Positions 1 through 12,800 of a stretch of DNA of 64,000 nt are shown here, one piece after another (the first letter of the stretch is position 1; each line of letters starts with the position of its first letter). The translations under genes were made by a program, and so were the position numbers. The stretch is from Pocillopora verrucosa (lineage: Eukaryota; Cnidaria; Anthozoa; Scleractinia; Pocilloporidae), in the NCBI RefSeq assembly GCF_036669915.1, contig NC_089313.1:3861585-3925584 (forward strand), written 5' to 3'. Below the pieces are notes generated by a model that was not told the DNA's origin, did no database searches, and was given only the letters and a program-made list of their open reading frames with translations.

Positions 1-3000
1 GCTCTGAGTTAATTAAACACGCACACCGAAAAACGTCCCAAAAAGAGTGCATAGACAAACAGTTCTCGCGCGATGAACACTTCAATAAATTTAATTTCAG
101 TTTTCGCCCGCGGCTATTTGCAAGATTAAGCTGGTAAGTAAAAACAAGTCGTGGAATATGTTTTGAAATATAACCAAGAAAGTTTTGAGATATAACCAAA
201 ACAGTGTAAGTGTTGTGAATGATTAGTTAACTCAGATTATCGTAAAAATTTGAGTAATTTCATTGTACCTTTTAAGACCTTGCATTTCCAAACATTTTCA
301 ACCTTAAATTGCATATTGGTCCGGTGTAGATGTATGACAATTTTTGGAGACTTTTATTTGAAAAAGGTGTGACGATTGATAGCAATAGTTTGTGACTGGT
401 CATTGAAATAATTGTGTCTCTTTGAACGACTAACGCTCCACTTTTCCGCTGCAATGTCAGCGCCGTCGTTACATTCAATTAGCAGAAAAATTATTTACTA
501 ACGAGGCAAAAACTGCCCGACTTCGATCTGTAGACCACCGTTATATTTTCTATCTTGCATAATTTCTTATCGATGATAAATTGGATATATGTGTGTAGAA
601 TGTCGGGCTTCGAAAACGCTACCACGTGATTAATTCAAAATTTGTAAACATCGTTTGCATATATTATGGCGCTGCATAATAAAGAATAAGAATTCATAAC
701 TAAGAAAAAGAGTGAATTGAAAATAAACAGGCTCTGAAATTATTTTTTAGTTCTGTAAAAATAAAAGCTATGCCATGGACACAATTTTTGCGGCACTTGA
801 CATTTGAAATCGTGTTCCTGCAGCACTTGAATATGAAAACTTTTTTTCTGGGCAGGTGAAATTGTATTTAAGATGGGGCTGATTGATTTGCAAATTATTG
901 CGGGATAAATTTGTACCGTGTCATTGCACAAAGCAACAGATTTAAAAGCAGACATGAAATGCAATGGAATAATGAATTGAAAAACAGGCAGCAGTTACTC
1001 TAATGTTTGCAAGATTGTCTGTTTTATCACCGGCTTCGAAGAAATCGTTTTTCCTTCAAATATTTGTGTTTGAGAAGATAATAGCATCAGTAGGAAACCG
1101 ACCGTTTTCGAGAGGTTGACAAAGCTGTTGCGTGGCAGCGCAAAACATTTCGTGTGCTCAGCTCTTGAAACAAGCGAAGCCTGCAGTTAATGTTTCAAAG
1201 AAGATTTCAACACTTGTTTTGCCCACCACGAGGTAAGTTCGCCAATCGAACGTGAAAACAAAACCGAACGGTGTCCTAGTCTGGAATATGTATCTTGAAA
1301 TTGAGCATATTCTCTAACGTGATGTACGTTGTTATAAAATTTGAAAGTTTTTGAAATAGCTCATATATATATATATATATCACTTTGAACTAATAAGTTG
1401 CATGAGATTTTAACACCATTTCGTTTGGCCATGTGACTTATGGTAGAGGATGCCTATGCTATAAACATCGATGTTGTGGATATAGAGCGATTCAACTCGG
1501 AACATTACATTAGGGATTAAGTCCTATGAGCCAATGATTTTTCTGCGTGGGTTATTTGTAGTGTTATGAAGTAAGTAAACGCTGAAATCAGTTTGTACAT
1601 GTTTCTATAAATTCTAGATAAAGAAAGAAGTTCTTGTAGGGGTGTATTTTAAAATTGGTTAGATATATTTGTCGTTGTTATCTAACTTTATTAATGATTT
1701 GCCGAAACAACAAGTCATTAAGACATTGAGCGAGTGGTTACCTAACTTAGCAATTGCTGAAGACTTGAAAGTCTTGAAATATTTATCACAGAGGCGAGCA
1801 GATATGAAAGGCAGTGTTCGGCTTCACTTCTCCTTTATACATTACACGCCATTAAAAAAGTGTCTGTCTTGGAACTATGAAAGCTTTTCCATAGCCTTAT
1901 GAGATATTATCCTTTTAGCAGTTAGCTATTAAAACAATAGATTCTCGATGAGGTGATAGCTTGTACAATTTATCATCAAATTGACAGTTGGCATGAAAAC
2001 AATATGATTCCATCTGTTTAAAATTGTACCTGAATTGGTCAAATTGCACTTGGTTTGCTAAAGTTTTTCTCCTTCGTCATGACAAGTGTTTACCTGCAGT
2101 TAAAATTACTCAAGAACAAACGAAAAATAATAATTCGTGGTCTCTATTAGAGCCCATTACAATGGCAATGATTATTATCCAGTTACTTTTCGTAAACCGA
2201 TGCTCCCAAACTGTCATGAATTTAATTCAAGGGAAAAAAAATACTTTTGGTATTGTCACAAGCTTGGGATGGCGAAAAATTCTGAGTTCCGATGAGGAAC
2301 TGAACCTTAGGGCCTTCGGATGCCGAACTCCGATGTTTTAAGAGTAGTTTAACCAAGCACTAAAGAACGCACATGAAAAGTTTACCATTTTTTTGGCTTT
2401 CAATGAAACTTCTTCCTGTTTTGAAAAAGGAAAGTGAGAGTTTTTGAAATTGATGGGCCTTCTGATGCCACACTGATGTTTTAAAAGTAGTTTAATCAAG
2501 CACTGTAACCTTACAAGATAAGTATATCAACTCTGCCCTTATAGTGTACGACTACCTTTGCAAAATTAGTTGCATTTGCCTGCAGGAATGTCACTCGAAG
2601 GAACTTAGTGTAAGTTAGCTAGATGAGTAATATTGAAAAGAGGAAGTTGTTTGATTTTTTTTTCTGGCTAATTTATTATTTACCTTGAGGCTTTTAAAGC
2701 TCTCTAAGGACCTCACATGAAATGTTTACCTTTTTTTATGGCTCCCAATAAAACTTCTACCTGTTTTGAAAAAGGAAATTAATGGCTGGTAGAAGAGTAA
2801 TGTTGGGTATATGGACTCATGATTCAAGTTAATATTTGTCTCCTTTTTAGTATTACACGTATTTGAAGAGAGATATTTTGCTAGAAACTCTTTAAAGATG
2901 ATTCAGAGTAAAATGCATATTAATCTAAAGGACAATTTCTTCTACGCAGTCAATAGTCAGTCATTAAGGCTACATTTAAAATTATCCACCACTTTAATGA

Positions 3001-3383
3001 CGCTGAGGCAAATATTGTTTTCATTCAACTGGATGAATTTTACCGCAATACTTTATTTCAGCAAAAGAAAATGATGGCACCATTATGGTGAAAATTGTAG
3101 CGTGCGAAATTCATTGGCAATTGAAATTCAGTGAGTGAAAAACAATCTGACTCGCTTTCACACGGCGGAGGACACATACAAATCCGTTAAAAGATTCATC
3201 GATTCCAACTTATTCCGGGTGCCAATTCAGTTTTATAAAATAATTCAAATAGTACGCGCGCTCTGATTGGCCATAAAACCATTTTACATGAGCGTATAAA
3301 CACGGTTTTCGTTCCTCTTTCATTAGTTATTTTATAAAAGAATGTAAAATGGTTTCCGCGTTTACATAGTCTGATGTAAACCC
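1..3383. other. Upstream non-genic stretch
   Basis: AT-rich DNA with stops in all frames at high density. A short (AT)n run lies near 1362-1380. One open stretch on the + strand near 1680-1816 has protein-like composition but no recognisable domain, no start codon and no clean donor, so it is not called. No RNA gene or element with clear ends was seen. Confidence 0.5.
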
Positions 3384-3476
3384 TTGGGAGGTTGGGAGAA
3401 CACTCGATAAGCTGGAAACCACTCCGCTTCGCGTCGTTGTTTCCTACGCTTATCTCGTGTTCTCCCAACCTCCCAA
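3384..3476. repeat. Foldback element with 20-bp perfect arms
   Basis: The 20 bases at 3384-3403 are exactly reverse-complementary to 3457-3476 (arm begins TTGGGAGGTTGGGAG), and weaker complementarity continues inward (GATAAGC/GCTTATC). It sits about 290 bp upstream of the first channel gene. It is probably a MITE or foldback repeat; no target-site duplication could be fixed. Confidence 0.7.
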
Positions 3477-3561
3477 ACAGGAAATCATTTTACATTTCTT
3501 CGCTGTTGTACCAATGAACACGAGACATTAATGTGCACAAACATACAGATCACTAAGGAAG

Positions 3562-3675
3562 TCAGTATCTGAGAAACTTCGCACCTACCCCTCCCTTAAC
3601 CTAACATTAACCCTAACTTATCAGTTGAAGGTTATTTGTTTGGAGAGGGGTAAATGTACAGTTTCTCAGATACTA
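3562..3675. mobile_element. Hairpin MITE, family A, copy 1
   Basis: Inverted termini CAGTATCTGAGAAACT ... AGTTTCTCAGATACT enclose ACCTACCCCTCCCTTAAC on one side and GAGAGGGGTAAAT on the other, so the whole 114 bp can fold back. Two further copies with the same ends lie at 29534-29664 and 30330-30450. It lies directly upstream of the first exon of the channel gene, so it may fall in its promoter or 5' UTR. Confidence 0.75.
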
Positions 3676-3761
3676 ACAAAATATCAAATCTTAACGAATT
3701 AAATCAGTAAATGGGTACGTTTCCCTTGCAGATTCAAGAATAAGCTTTCAAGGAGCACAAG

Positions 3762-6700
3762 ATGAATTTTAAAGTACAACGTACCTTCGCCTTCATAACG
3801 ATGGTCGTGTTAATCTGGAAACCAGTCTACATGAATCAAAATACCCCGAATGCACCGCGAAATGAATGTCTACCAAATGGAGCAAGCTTATCAGTTCTTG
3901 TCCATCCTCCGATGACCACTGACTATCGAGACCAAAACTTTAAAGGAATTTTGGGTGACTTTTTGGGCGAAATTATTGAGAAATGCTTCGTTGAACAGTG
4001 CCAAATATCCCCAGAATCTTTTAAAATAACGGTGTTTAACTCGACAGCGAGTTTTGTAGTAAGTATGAAAGAGAATAACTCGGATATTGCATTTCCAATC
4101 ATGCGACCTCTAAAGATGTTTTTGACTAGTGACGACTATAATGGGTCACGTTTTCGTTTTGTGGAGTTCATGAAAACCCCATGGTATTCTCTGATCCTGG
4201 ACGTGAAAAATTTCAATAGTAAAGCCAATTCAATCGTCTTCAAGACACTGGGTGAGAGTGTGTGGCCTATTGTCATCTTCACACTTCTTATAGCGGGCAT
4301 CTCAGGAATATGTGTGTGGGCTTTGGTAAGATATCAGTTATTAAATAAATGAATCCCTTCAGGCGGCTGGTACATCGACTGATAAGTCCGCAGCTGAGAT
4401 ATTGTCCGAGAGATACCGAATATTTGGCCAAGAAGCAAAGCTTTGAAGGCAAATGCGAAATTTCGGGGACAATCTCACAGCCGAAGAAATCATCAGCCGA
4501 CGTATTAGTAAACCAGAAGGCTTACATAAAGGTTTGTTTTGCTACTTCTTTGTTCATTTCGTAGCAGCATTTGTGATCAGCTTTTTAATTTCACAGTATA
4601 GCGAGTTCGTGAACTCTGGTTCTGGCTTTTCCCCCACTTGCTTTTGTTTCTTTTCGCTGGAAATAATTCCTGGACAGATTTTGACGTAGACGGGGGTTAT
4701 TTCGTGATAAATGTCCTGAGATTTTGCATCATGTGACATAAATTAGCCGATAGAATCGCACAAAAATTAAAGGGTGGGCTATGATCTATGATAATTATAG
4801 AGTTATCAGATTTTCTTTTTCCAGTTTAAGTATGAAAATTCTCTATATGGCTTTCTATTGCTGTGGGTGTTGAATGTAATCAAGGGACCTTTGAAGGCTT
4901 AAGAGTCGTGAGAGGCGATGATACACCACGTTAGCAAAAGGATCTCAAGGATGGGTATTGTTGTACAGAATTCCTGACAATTGGAAACTGAATTTAGTTT
5001 TTAGTACGTCTTCCGAGATTTACATTCTGTGAGGTGGATCCTTCAAATGAAGCGATTTGTATCCCTAAATTGTTAAAGTTTGGCCAAGTTTAATACAAAA
5101 CGAGAATAAACCGCAGTTTTTAAGTTTAACTTGAAATCTTAGACTTCCAAGTTTACAATTAACGTAAATCTACCCTAGGACGTTCAATTTTCGTTCTTTG
5201 GAAATGTTCCTAGCTAATTGCAAGGGTAGATATCTCTTTGATACAAAAAAGAGAATTACCAGGACAAAATTATATAAATGGTTTTCTCTGTTTCAGGAAA
5301 CTTATTTCAATGAAGAGGAATTCCCCCGTTCTTTTACAAAGGGGACATACGAGGGATTTTGGTGGGCCTTTGTCTCCATGACGACCGTAGGGTAAGATTT
5401 TTACAACTTTAAAAGGGTTTTTGGAATGGATGGGGGTACAAATAGAACACTAGAACTAGGTTTTTTCTCTTACGATCTCTCGGGTGTACAGGGTAAGGTA
5501 ACGCTTCATTGTTATATATTGACGAGAGTGAACTGGTTCAAGAAGAGATGAAAACTTGCAAGTGAGAAGCCGTTGTCTCGCCCTAATCTCCCCCTGTGCC
5601 AATTTCTTATCGTCAAATTTTCGCTGAGTAAGGAAAGAGAAACAGACTGTTTGAGTTCCAGGGAGACAAGGTATTTGCTGCTGCCTGATAAAAAATTAAA
5701 AAATGATAATAGATTTGTTACCATTTTCAACACAGTCTAAATTGAATTAGAACGACCTTAATTCATTGATCGCATTACAGGTACGGAGACAAAACCCCAA
5801 AGTTTGTTTTGGGCCGTATGTTTGGCGTGCTTTGGATCTTACTTGGCTTGGTTGTCATAGCAATGTTCACAGCCACAGCTACAAGTGCTTTCAGTATCGA
5901 TGTCGATTCCTTGGCACGGGTGACAGGACAAAGAGTAAACCAAAACACATTCTTTACTAGAAAAATATATAAATGTAACAGTCCTATCATTATGACGTAA
6001 AAACCCAATTGACCAGGTTGTAATTAGCTTGGTCTTGCACCTGATTCGCTGAGAGGATGCTAGATCGAGTTTTGATAGTCCTATACAATGTTGAAGTGAT
6101 TGGTTAAAAATAGGAAGTAAAGGTTTGCACTGCCAACGAAATTAATCGTGTTACTGCAACGTGACTTCATCGTCTCGATTGACTGTGAATAGGAGTGGTC
6201 GTGTTAGGCCTCTTTCGAGATTCTATCCGCCATGTGCCCCGACAGTGGTCGATGGGCGAACTACTCACAATACGAGGCACTTTCTCTCTCTGCTCTGATT
6301 ATTTATTACAATGAGCCCCTCGCAACTACACTATGCAGTTTTGGCCTTGTAGACGAAATTTTAACAGACGTGTAACGTGATCGCATGTACTGAGGATCGA
6401 TCAACACGATCGAGTCGCACCGTATTTTAAGATTAATTAAGATGGAAGATGAACCAAATACCAATCTTTTGCTCCCGGTGGCTTGACGAGACATTTAAGT
6501 GGTAAAACTGTTGTTGTGAAGAAGTAAAAGCAGCGAGGGAGATGAAGGTAAGTTAAGAAACGTGTGTTATTGATGTATTTTCATTTCCTTCTCAGATTGG
6601 CGTAATGATTAATACAACAGCGAGATTAGAAGCGAATAAACTAGGAGCCAAGGAGGTGAAAGGTGAGTCGGCAAGCTGGGTTATTTTTGTCTTAATATGC

Positions 6701-8924
6701 AAACAATAAGTTTTTAAAACCATTTTCGACAAGGGAGGAGGGGCCTCTCTTTCAGGACAATGCGCAGTAATAAAAAGGGAAACGAAAACGCAAACAAACA
6801 AAAAACCTCCCAAGCTATACTGAGTATCAGGTTATCACGAGATCCAAAGAATACAAATAAAAAAAATTTTTCAGTCTCCAATCAAGGAGAAAAGTAACAT
6901 CCATGGTTCAGGAAATCCCCAACAGCACCGGCACCGTAGTATAAATGGTTTTTGACCAGAAGTAAAACTTACTGGATCTTGTCGTCTGATCGTCTAGGTG
7001 GAAGAATTCTGAAAATGAAAGTGACTGACGTTTTGACAACCTGAGCGAAAGTCATCATCAGATTCAAGTTGGAAACTGTTTGCCATTGAAGGGCCGATTT
7101 TGGTTCGTGAAACTAATCGCTAGGTCAGTGATGCTGTTGGCTGCAATTAGCTGTACAAACCATGATAGCGGCAACTACTGTGAAGTTGAATCTGATAATA
7201 ACCCGCTCAGGTTGTCGTTTACAGAACAGTGGAGCTCCGATAACTCGGACTCGTAAGGGAAACAATAATAATGGTTCAAGTTAAGGGGTTTCGATTAATC
7301 GGGATTGGTGCTGAATTTCAATTTTCCTATTACAGGGTGTAATGACTAATAGAAAGTCATGTTTTTTCTATTCTTACACAATCTACATTCATATTCGCAC
7401 ATTAAGTTTGTTTTATGTGGGAGCTTTTTGATAAGAACGTTAAGTTTGGGAAGTTTAGCTAAATATAACACTTTTTCATAAATGTTTTCATGTTTGGTTC
7501 AATCGCGATCAAATTAAGATTGGAACACTTTGACGTTTGTTGACCGACGTTTCTAGTTAAATTTCGAGTTATCAGGGTACATTTGAGCCAAGGGAGAGTT
7601 AAATAGCTCGGGTCACGCAACCGAGTTCAATTAGCTGATACTAATTGACTTGATATATTGGTTCAAATCCTGAGGAAATCGCATTTTGTTCGAGTTAACG
7701 GGGTTCTACTGTACTGCTCTCTACTGGAAGATCAGAATACAAGTGATCACCACGAAACGAATTCCTTTTTAGAGTTTGCATCAAAACAAGCCTTGCTGAG
7801 TGCCCTTCGGAAAAATGAAATAGAAGGCATTTTCATGGACAAGTACATGGCTTCCTACATGCTCTACAAGCAGAATGACTCAAATTTCAAAGTATTTAAA
7901 GACTACGAAGAGAAAATTCCTTATGAACTGGCATATCGCGATAGCCCACTCTTCAGAGATGCATTTGAAAGGGAGACTTGCGCTCGTAATCTCCTTCAGA
8001 AAAGTTTTGTGGACAGCTACCTTATGAAGTACCTAAAGCCAGTTGTGGTAGGCATCATTCATACCTCAGTAATTTTTATGGTGGTTTAAGGCACGCCCAA
8101 TTTGAGTGCGGCATCTAAGGCAAAGAGCAAAGGATTCGTATCTGAAAATGTGAAAAGGTATTGATAAAATAAGCCAACGAGCCGATTGGCTCAACTGGCC
8201 GGACCTTATTCCGGTTTAAAGAAGTGTGAAGTGACCACCTAGGAGTATTGCTTCCCTTGGATGGTATTCTAGCCCATCGTTACCTCTCTACATTTCTTCA
8301 GGCCTCCCTGGCATTTCGCCGCTACCTGCTTATACTCCCGGATAGAGGGGGGCACTGTGAGAACAAAGCCTGTCTTGCCTAAAAACACAACACAATGACC
8401 CAGCCAGGTCTCGAACCCAGATCTCTCGAACCAGAGTCTATCGGACAGTCCGTCAGGCCATGCACTGCATCCACCGACGCGTCTACCGTTACTCTTGAAA
8501 TAACTGCATATTTGTTTTTCAGGCGTATAACGCCGATAGCGACGCCATTAGCCCGTTCTCTGGTGAAAATCCGTGCACTCGCAAGTTCCTGTTAATCATC
8601 ATGGGCGTGTTCCTTGGTCTTTTATCCATTGGGCTTGTGGCAGAAGTTGTGATCAGAATCATCAAGAGGAGAAACAAAAAAGTGAAGAACGTTGCAGGTA
8701 TTAGCAGAAACTAGAACGAAACATTTTTTTGGTTGTTCAATATAATCCCTTTTTTTGCAAGAGAAAAACGAACTTCCTCTGCATACATACATAAAGGCAA
8801 AAAAAACTTAAACATATATGTGACCTTTATTTCCTCTCGAATGAGTTTTATAATTTGAGAGTAGCTACATAGAATTAGCTAATATCTTCGAGACATAAAA
8901 ACGTTAACAAAAACAAAACAATGT

Positions 8925-8957
<33 letters not shown>

Positions 8958-9025
8958 CTAACTGCAGACAGTACTGTTTCGGCCTTCTGGGCCTCATCAG
9001 TGCAGTGCTGATGCTAGGATGGGGG

Positions 9026-9065
<40 letters not shown>

Positions 9066-9870
9066 ATTTGAAGGTTGAACTAATTAATAAGACAACTTTT
9101 CTGTGACTCTGAGTTTCCCGCTTACGCGATCATATATATGTATATATACACATATATATATTTGAAAAAATATATATATATATATTTGAAAATATATATT
9201 GAATATATATACCTTTTCTCTTCTCATCTCTCCTAGATGGAAGAGAAAAGGTACATATATTCAATATGTATTTTCAAATTGCAACGTTTTTGAAAATGGA
9301 TATATATATATCTATTAAAAAATGTATGTAAATAAATTATATGTATGCATGTACATATATATGTATATATGTGTCTAATATGTATATGCAATGTATATAT
9401 ATGTGTAAACGTATATTTGTGTATATATATGTATGTATCTACTATAGCTTAGTCCATTGGTAGTGGATCTACCCATGTACTACCTGTGGATCTACCTATG
9501 GTCCATTTTTCCTGACCGGTAGGGACTGTAGGCTCAACAGATCTTAATGGTTATCCTACTTATCACTGAGAAACAGCCTCACTTAATGATTCGATGTATT
9601 TTTAGGTACAATGTGGTTCCATCTGTTGGTCAGACAATATATGAGAAGCTGAATTTATTCTGAATCATTCAAATCCTTTCCTTTCCTTTTCCAGGTGAAA
9701 TCGACTTGAAAGAAGTGAAAGTGCATAATTCCAAAGGACACCTTAAAGATATTGAAGATAAAGTGAGTCAACTGGTGAACGAAGTCGGTAAACTGCAAGC
9801 GCAGCTGGCAGCTATGTCTTCTTCAGTAAACGGCACTCAGTTTGGGGGACAGCACACTCCCCACTTTTAG
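3762..9870 (+). CDS. Glutamate-receptor-like channel with K+ filter, gene 1
   Basis: Exons 3762-4325, 5297-5391, 5781-5934, 6596-6662, 7773-8047, 8523-8697 and 9695-9870 join in frame to 501 codons; every junction is GT-AG with matching phase. Order: signal peptide (about 1-28), S1 lobe (30-160), M1 (166-188), re-entrant pore loop with WWAFVSMTTVGYGD (G220-Y221-G222), pore helix ending FTATATSAF (about 228-262, at the place of SYTANLAAF in glutamate receptors), S2 lobe (263-395), M4 (about 407-430) and a leucine-rich coiled coil (460-484). This is the topology of bacterial GluR0 and rotifer AvGluR1: a ligand-binding clamshell gating a potassium pore at the plasma membrane, with no amino-terminal domain (usual animal iGluRs are about 900 residues). 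In S1 the ligand-carboxylate Arg position appears replaced by Phe/Leu; in S2 the acidic residue (MDKY) is kept. Hence the ligand is uncertain. A paralogue follows at 14.7 kb. Exons 4 and 7 are short and rest on phase and paralogy. Confidence 0.9.
7227..7711. mobile_element. Pogo/Tigger-like non-autonomous DNA element
   Basis: The left end CAGTGGAGCTCCGATAACTC and the right end, read inverted, CAGTAGAACCCCGTTAACTC resemble the inverted ends of pogo/Tigger transposons. The roughly 485-bp interior has no transposase frame and contains further GAGTTA-type subrepeats. It lies in intron 4 of the first channel gene, and its right end lengthens the open frame ahead of exon 5. The flanking TA duplication is not clean. 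Confidence 0.55.
8165..8480 (-). mobile_element. tRNA-derived SINE, family 1
   Basis: Read on the - strand, a tRNA-like head with a box-B motif (GGGTTCGAGACC) is followed by TGTGTTGTGTTTTTAGGCAAGAC and the phrase GGGAGTATAA, also found in the repeat at 23560-23806. A Pol III promoter head plus a shared body is the SINE layout. It lies in intron 5 of channel gene 1. Ends are approximate. Confidence 0.6.
8929..9057. repeat. (TA)n microsatellites around a ribozyme motif
   Basis: Two alternating TA tracts, about 8929-8956 and 9029-9057, enclose about 75 bp of unique sequence that holds the hammerhead motif. More TA-rich sequence continues to about 9440. It lies in intron 6 of channel gene 1. Confidence 0.85.
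8961..9006 (-). ncRNA. Type I hammerhead ribozyme motif
   Basis: On the - strand the invariant core reads CTGATGA (9000-8994), then a helix II hairpin GGCC-CAGAA-GGCC (8993-8981), GAAA (8980-8977), a very short helix III CAG-TA-CTG (8976-8969), TC as the cleavage dinucleotide (8968-8967), and helix I, where ACTGCA (9006-9001) pairs with TGCAGT (8966-8961). All core bases of the self-cleaving hammerhead are present. The very short helix III is typical of hammerheads from retroelements (Penelope-like elements, retrozymes), which may act as dimers. It is antisense to the host gene, in intron 6. Activity is inferred. Confidence 0.75.
9185..9278. repeat. Long imperfect hairpin
   Basis: Arms 9185-9222 and 9241-9278 are inverted copies with a few mismatches around an 18-base loop. 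The arms begin TTTGAAAATATATATT and end with CCTTTTCTCTT / AAGAGAAAAGG. The size would suit a small foldback element or a hairpin RNA within the channel-gene intron. Nothing beyond pairing supports a function. Confidence 0.6.
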
Positions 9871-12800
9871 GATGAAAGCAAGGAAGACTGAACTCCCACA
9901 CTATTCTCCACTCATAAAGCGACCCTGAAATTGAGTTTTCTTTATGCAGTACTGCACTTGAAGAACGCTTACCGACGACCGGCAAGACCGTTCTTATATT
10001 TCCTTTAAGTATGAAATTCGTATAGAGTGAAAAAGATAGTTATCGTTGGAAATTCAACTTTACTTGGCTTAATTACCAATGTAGCTGTTATCCATCCTCG
10101 AAGAGACATCTCTAGCTATCCCCATTGGACTCAGTTCTTGATGTCCTTGGGATAAAAGTTGCATCACACTATCATCGATGTACGGGATGGATACACAAGA
10201 ACTTACATTCAGAGAACAGCCCCGAAATAAGAGGAAAATATTCTATATCGTAAAGGAGTCCAAAAGAAACCCCTCTGTATAAAATGATCATTAAGGGACC
10301 TTATGATCTCTTGATTCTTTACGAATCTTAACCCTTTAACTCTCAAGATCTCATTTACTGTCTGACATACAATTCTTATGATGTCAATTCGGAGAATTTG
10401 TTATTGGATCAACTGATAATCCCCTAATTGATATTTTACTCTATTCTAATCACCTCTATGCTTCATATTGTATTGATATTGTAAGGAGAAATTCCCTCTT
10501 GGTCACTCATGGGAGGTAAAGGGTTAACGTTACTCTAAATATATCGCATTGGTAATATATATTATTGTGAATAGGATTTTCTGTAGCTCATTGGTAAATA
10601 TCTAGATCTCGAAGATTAAAGGCAATTTAGTCAGTTTTTAGACCAGTAAAGAAAGCGCCGTGAAGACATACTGGTCCTTGGTAATGAAAAAAAACCTTTC
10701 TGTCTCAGTGTTTCACTTTCGCCTCAGGCTTCTCATACAAATAGTCATTTCTAAACGACAAAATTTGTTTAGCTCTCAGAACGTGAAAAAGGCCTCAATA
10801 ATTTGTTAATACCTTGTAAAAGAAGCGTAATAAAAAGATGAAACTATAGTAAAATTTAAGGCCATGAACTACGTGAAGATAGCTGCTCACAAAATGTATG
10901 CCATTCGCTCTGACGCTCGAAGCGTCAGCTTAAAAACTCTTCACGGTGGCCAATTTACGTTATCAACTCAGTTGATAATACCAAGCACCGTAGTTTCTCT
11001 TTACCACCTTTATTCATTTGTGATTGAAATACTTTGAAAAGCGATATTTTCAAGTTGGCCATCTTCTGTGCTCGTCTGTGCTCAACCAACCTTGTTCTCT
11101 TTCTTTCATTCTCACCTGTTCCCTTCCAGAAAGCCAGGCTACTTAGCCCTTATTGAAATGTAATTTTGCAGATAAAAAAAATAACGTGACGCACCCCCCT
11201 ATATTCCTACCTTCATGGACAGCTGGATATTTAAGAAAAGTCAAAATTGTTTAGATGAACATGTCATTCACTTAAGGCGAGAATGGGACGAAAGTTAGTC
11301 CTCCTCGATAGATCGAACTCAGACCTGCGGATAAGATCATAAAGGCATCACACATCTATCACGAACGTGAAACAAAGAAAAGTCTTTCGGGGAACTCAAA
11401 TTTTTTCTTGGCCTCAAACAACTAGCTGATAAATAACACCTTTTTTTTCGACGATTGAGCTAAAAATTACCATCTTTTTCATATTTTAAAAGTTTTTATA
11501 ATTTTTTAATCCAAGTTTAACTTTATCTTAACTTTAGGTTTAACTCCATGGTGACTGTCATCTTAGGTAAACTTTTAAGTAGGAGTTTCACTTTTATTGC
11601 GATAACCTGAAACAACAAAATACATCGATGAGCGATTTTTTAATTTCTACCTAAAGCTGCCATAAAGGACAGCTGGAAAACGAAAAGTGGATTTTTTTTG
11701 CATACCCTATATGAGGTTTGACGCTAAGATAATATACCCTAAAGGGACTGTTATATCCCGATCCAATTAGCACCTAGGAAGATAATTATGTAAATGCTTT
11801 TTGGTGAACATTTTTATAATAATCACTATTTCCCCTTCAATTAAAGGCAGTGAATTCAGTGCTGGTGCAAGATCATCGAGCACTGTGATAAATAACACAA
11901 AAGTCGTTTGAAGTAAGTATTTATAACTTTATCACGCGAATTAAGCGCTGAAAGTGACTAAATTCAGTTTTTCTATCGTTTCTACATCGTTTGTTGTGCG
12001 ACATTGAAAAACTTTGACGATATAAACTGTGAGTGAATCAACGTTACTTTGGTGAATAACAACGTGCATCAAATTGCTGAGGTCATGAGCAGTTGAACGA
12101 GCTCGACTAAAGTTATGTTTAGCTTCCATAAGTCTCACTTTCAGCATGTTTCTTCTCCAGATAAATCCGATCAACCGAAAGTTTTAGGAAGCGAGAAACG
12201 CTTGATTTTTATGGTTAAGTTAAGATATGCGCAGCTTTTATGATTTTATTTTAATTGATGATAACGTTTATTATTAGGGAAGACCTTAATATCTATCTGA
12301 TTATAGAGTTATAGTTCCAGATGCTTTGATAGCATGATAAGGCATAACTTTCTCCAAGTAGTTTCAAGAAATTATACAAATGGCCTTTTAATCTGAAATG
12401 AAAATGAAGAATTATATACTGTCTTCTTCATACAACAGCTGATAATCAGAGCTTTAGAGGTTAACAAAAAATAGAAGGGGAGGTCAAATTCTGTATTAAA
12501 AGCGAAAAACTATTACGTGTAGCTAGAAGGGTATATAGAATATCGAGATTAGTCTAGATTTTCCTCAGCGCAATCTTTACTTTTGATCGTCTTTAGTTGA
12601 AGGCTTATAAAAATGAAAGTTTCAACTTGTCGCAAAAATTATGTTCAGGTGCTCTGCTGATAAAGTAAGAAGCAGGCATCTACTATTCAACGCTACGAAA
12701 CAGACAATTATTTGAGGCTCTACAGTCTTCAGAGAACATACAAGGTATCGCGTAAGTACAAAAATCAAGTTCTTTAGAGTCACTTTCAGCATTACATAGG

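Noticed and set aside
1680..1816. Open stretch NDLPKQQVIKTLSEWLPNL on the + strand
   Set aside because: Protein-like, but no ATG, no clean acceptor or donor and no recognised family. Could be an exon fossil; not callable.
7658..8089. 143-codon + strand ORF taken as a whole
   Set aside because: Only 7773-8047 is exon 5; the part before is the end of a pogo-like element and the part after passes a splice donor.
8395..8480. tRNA gene suggested by a box-B motif
   Set aside because: No cloverleaf can be drawn; the shared body with 23560-23806 marks it as a SINE.
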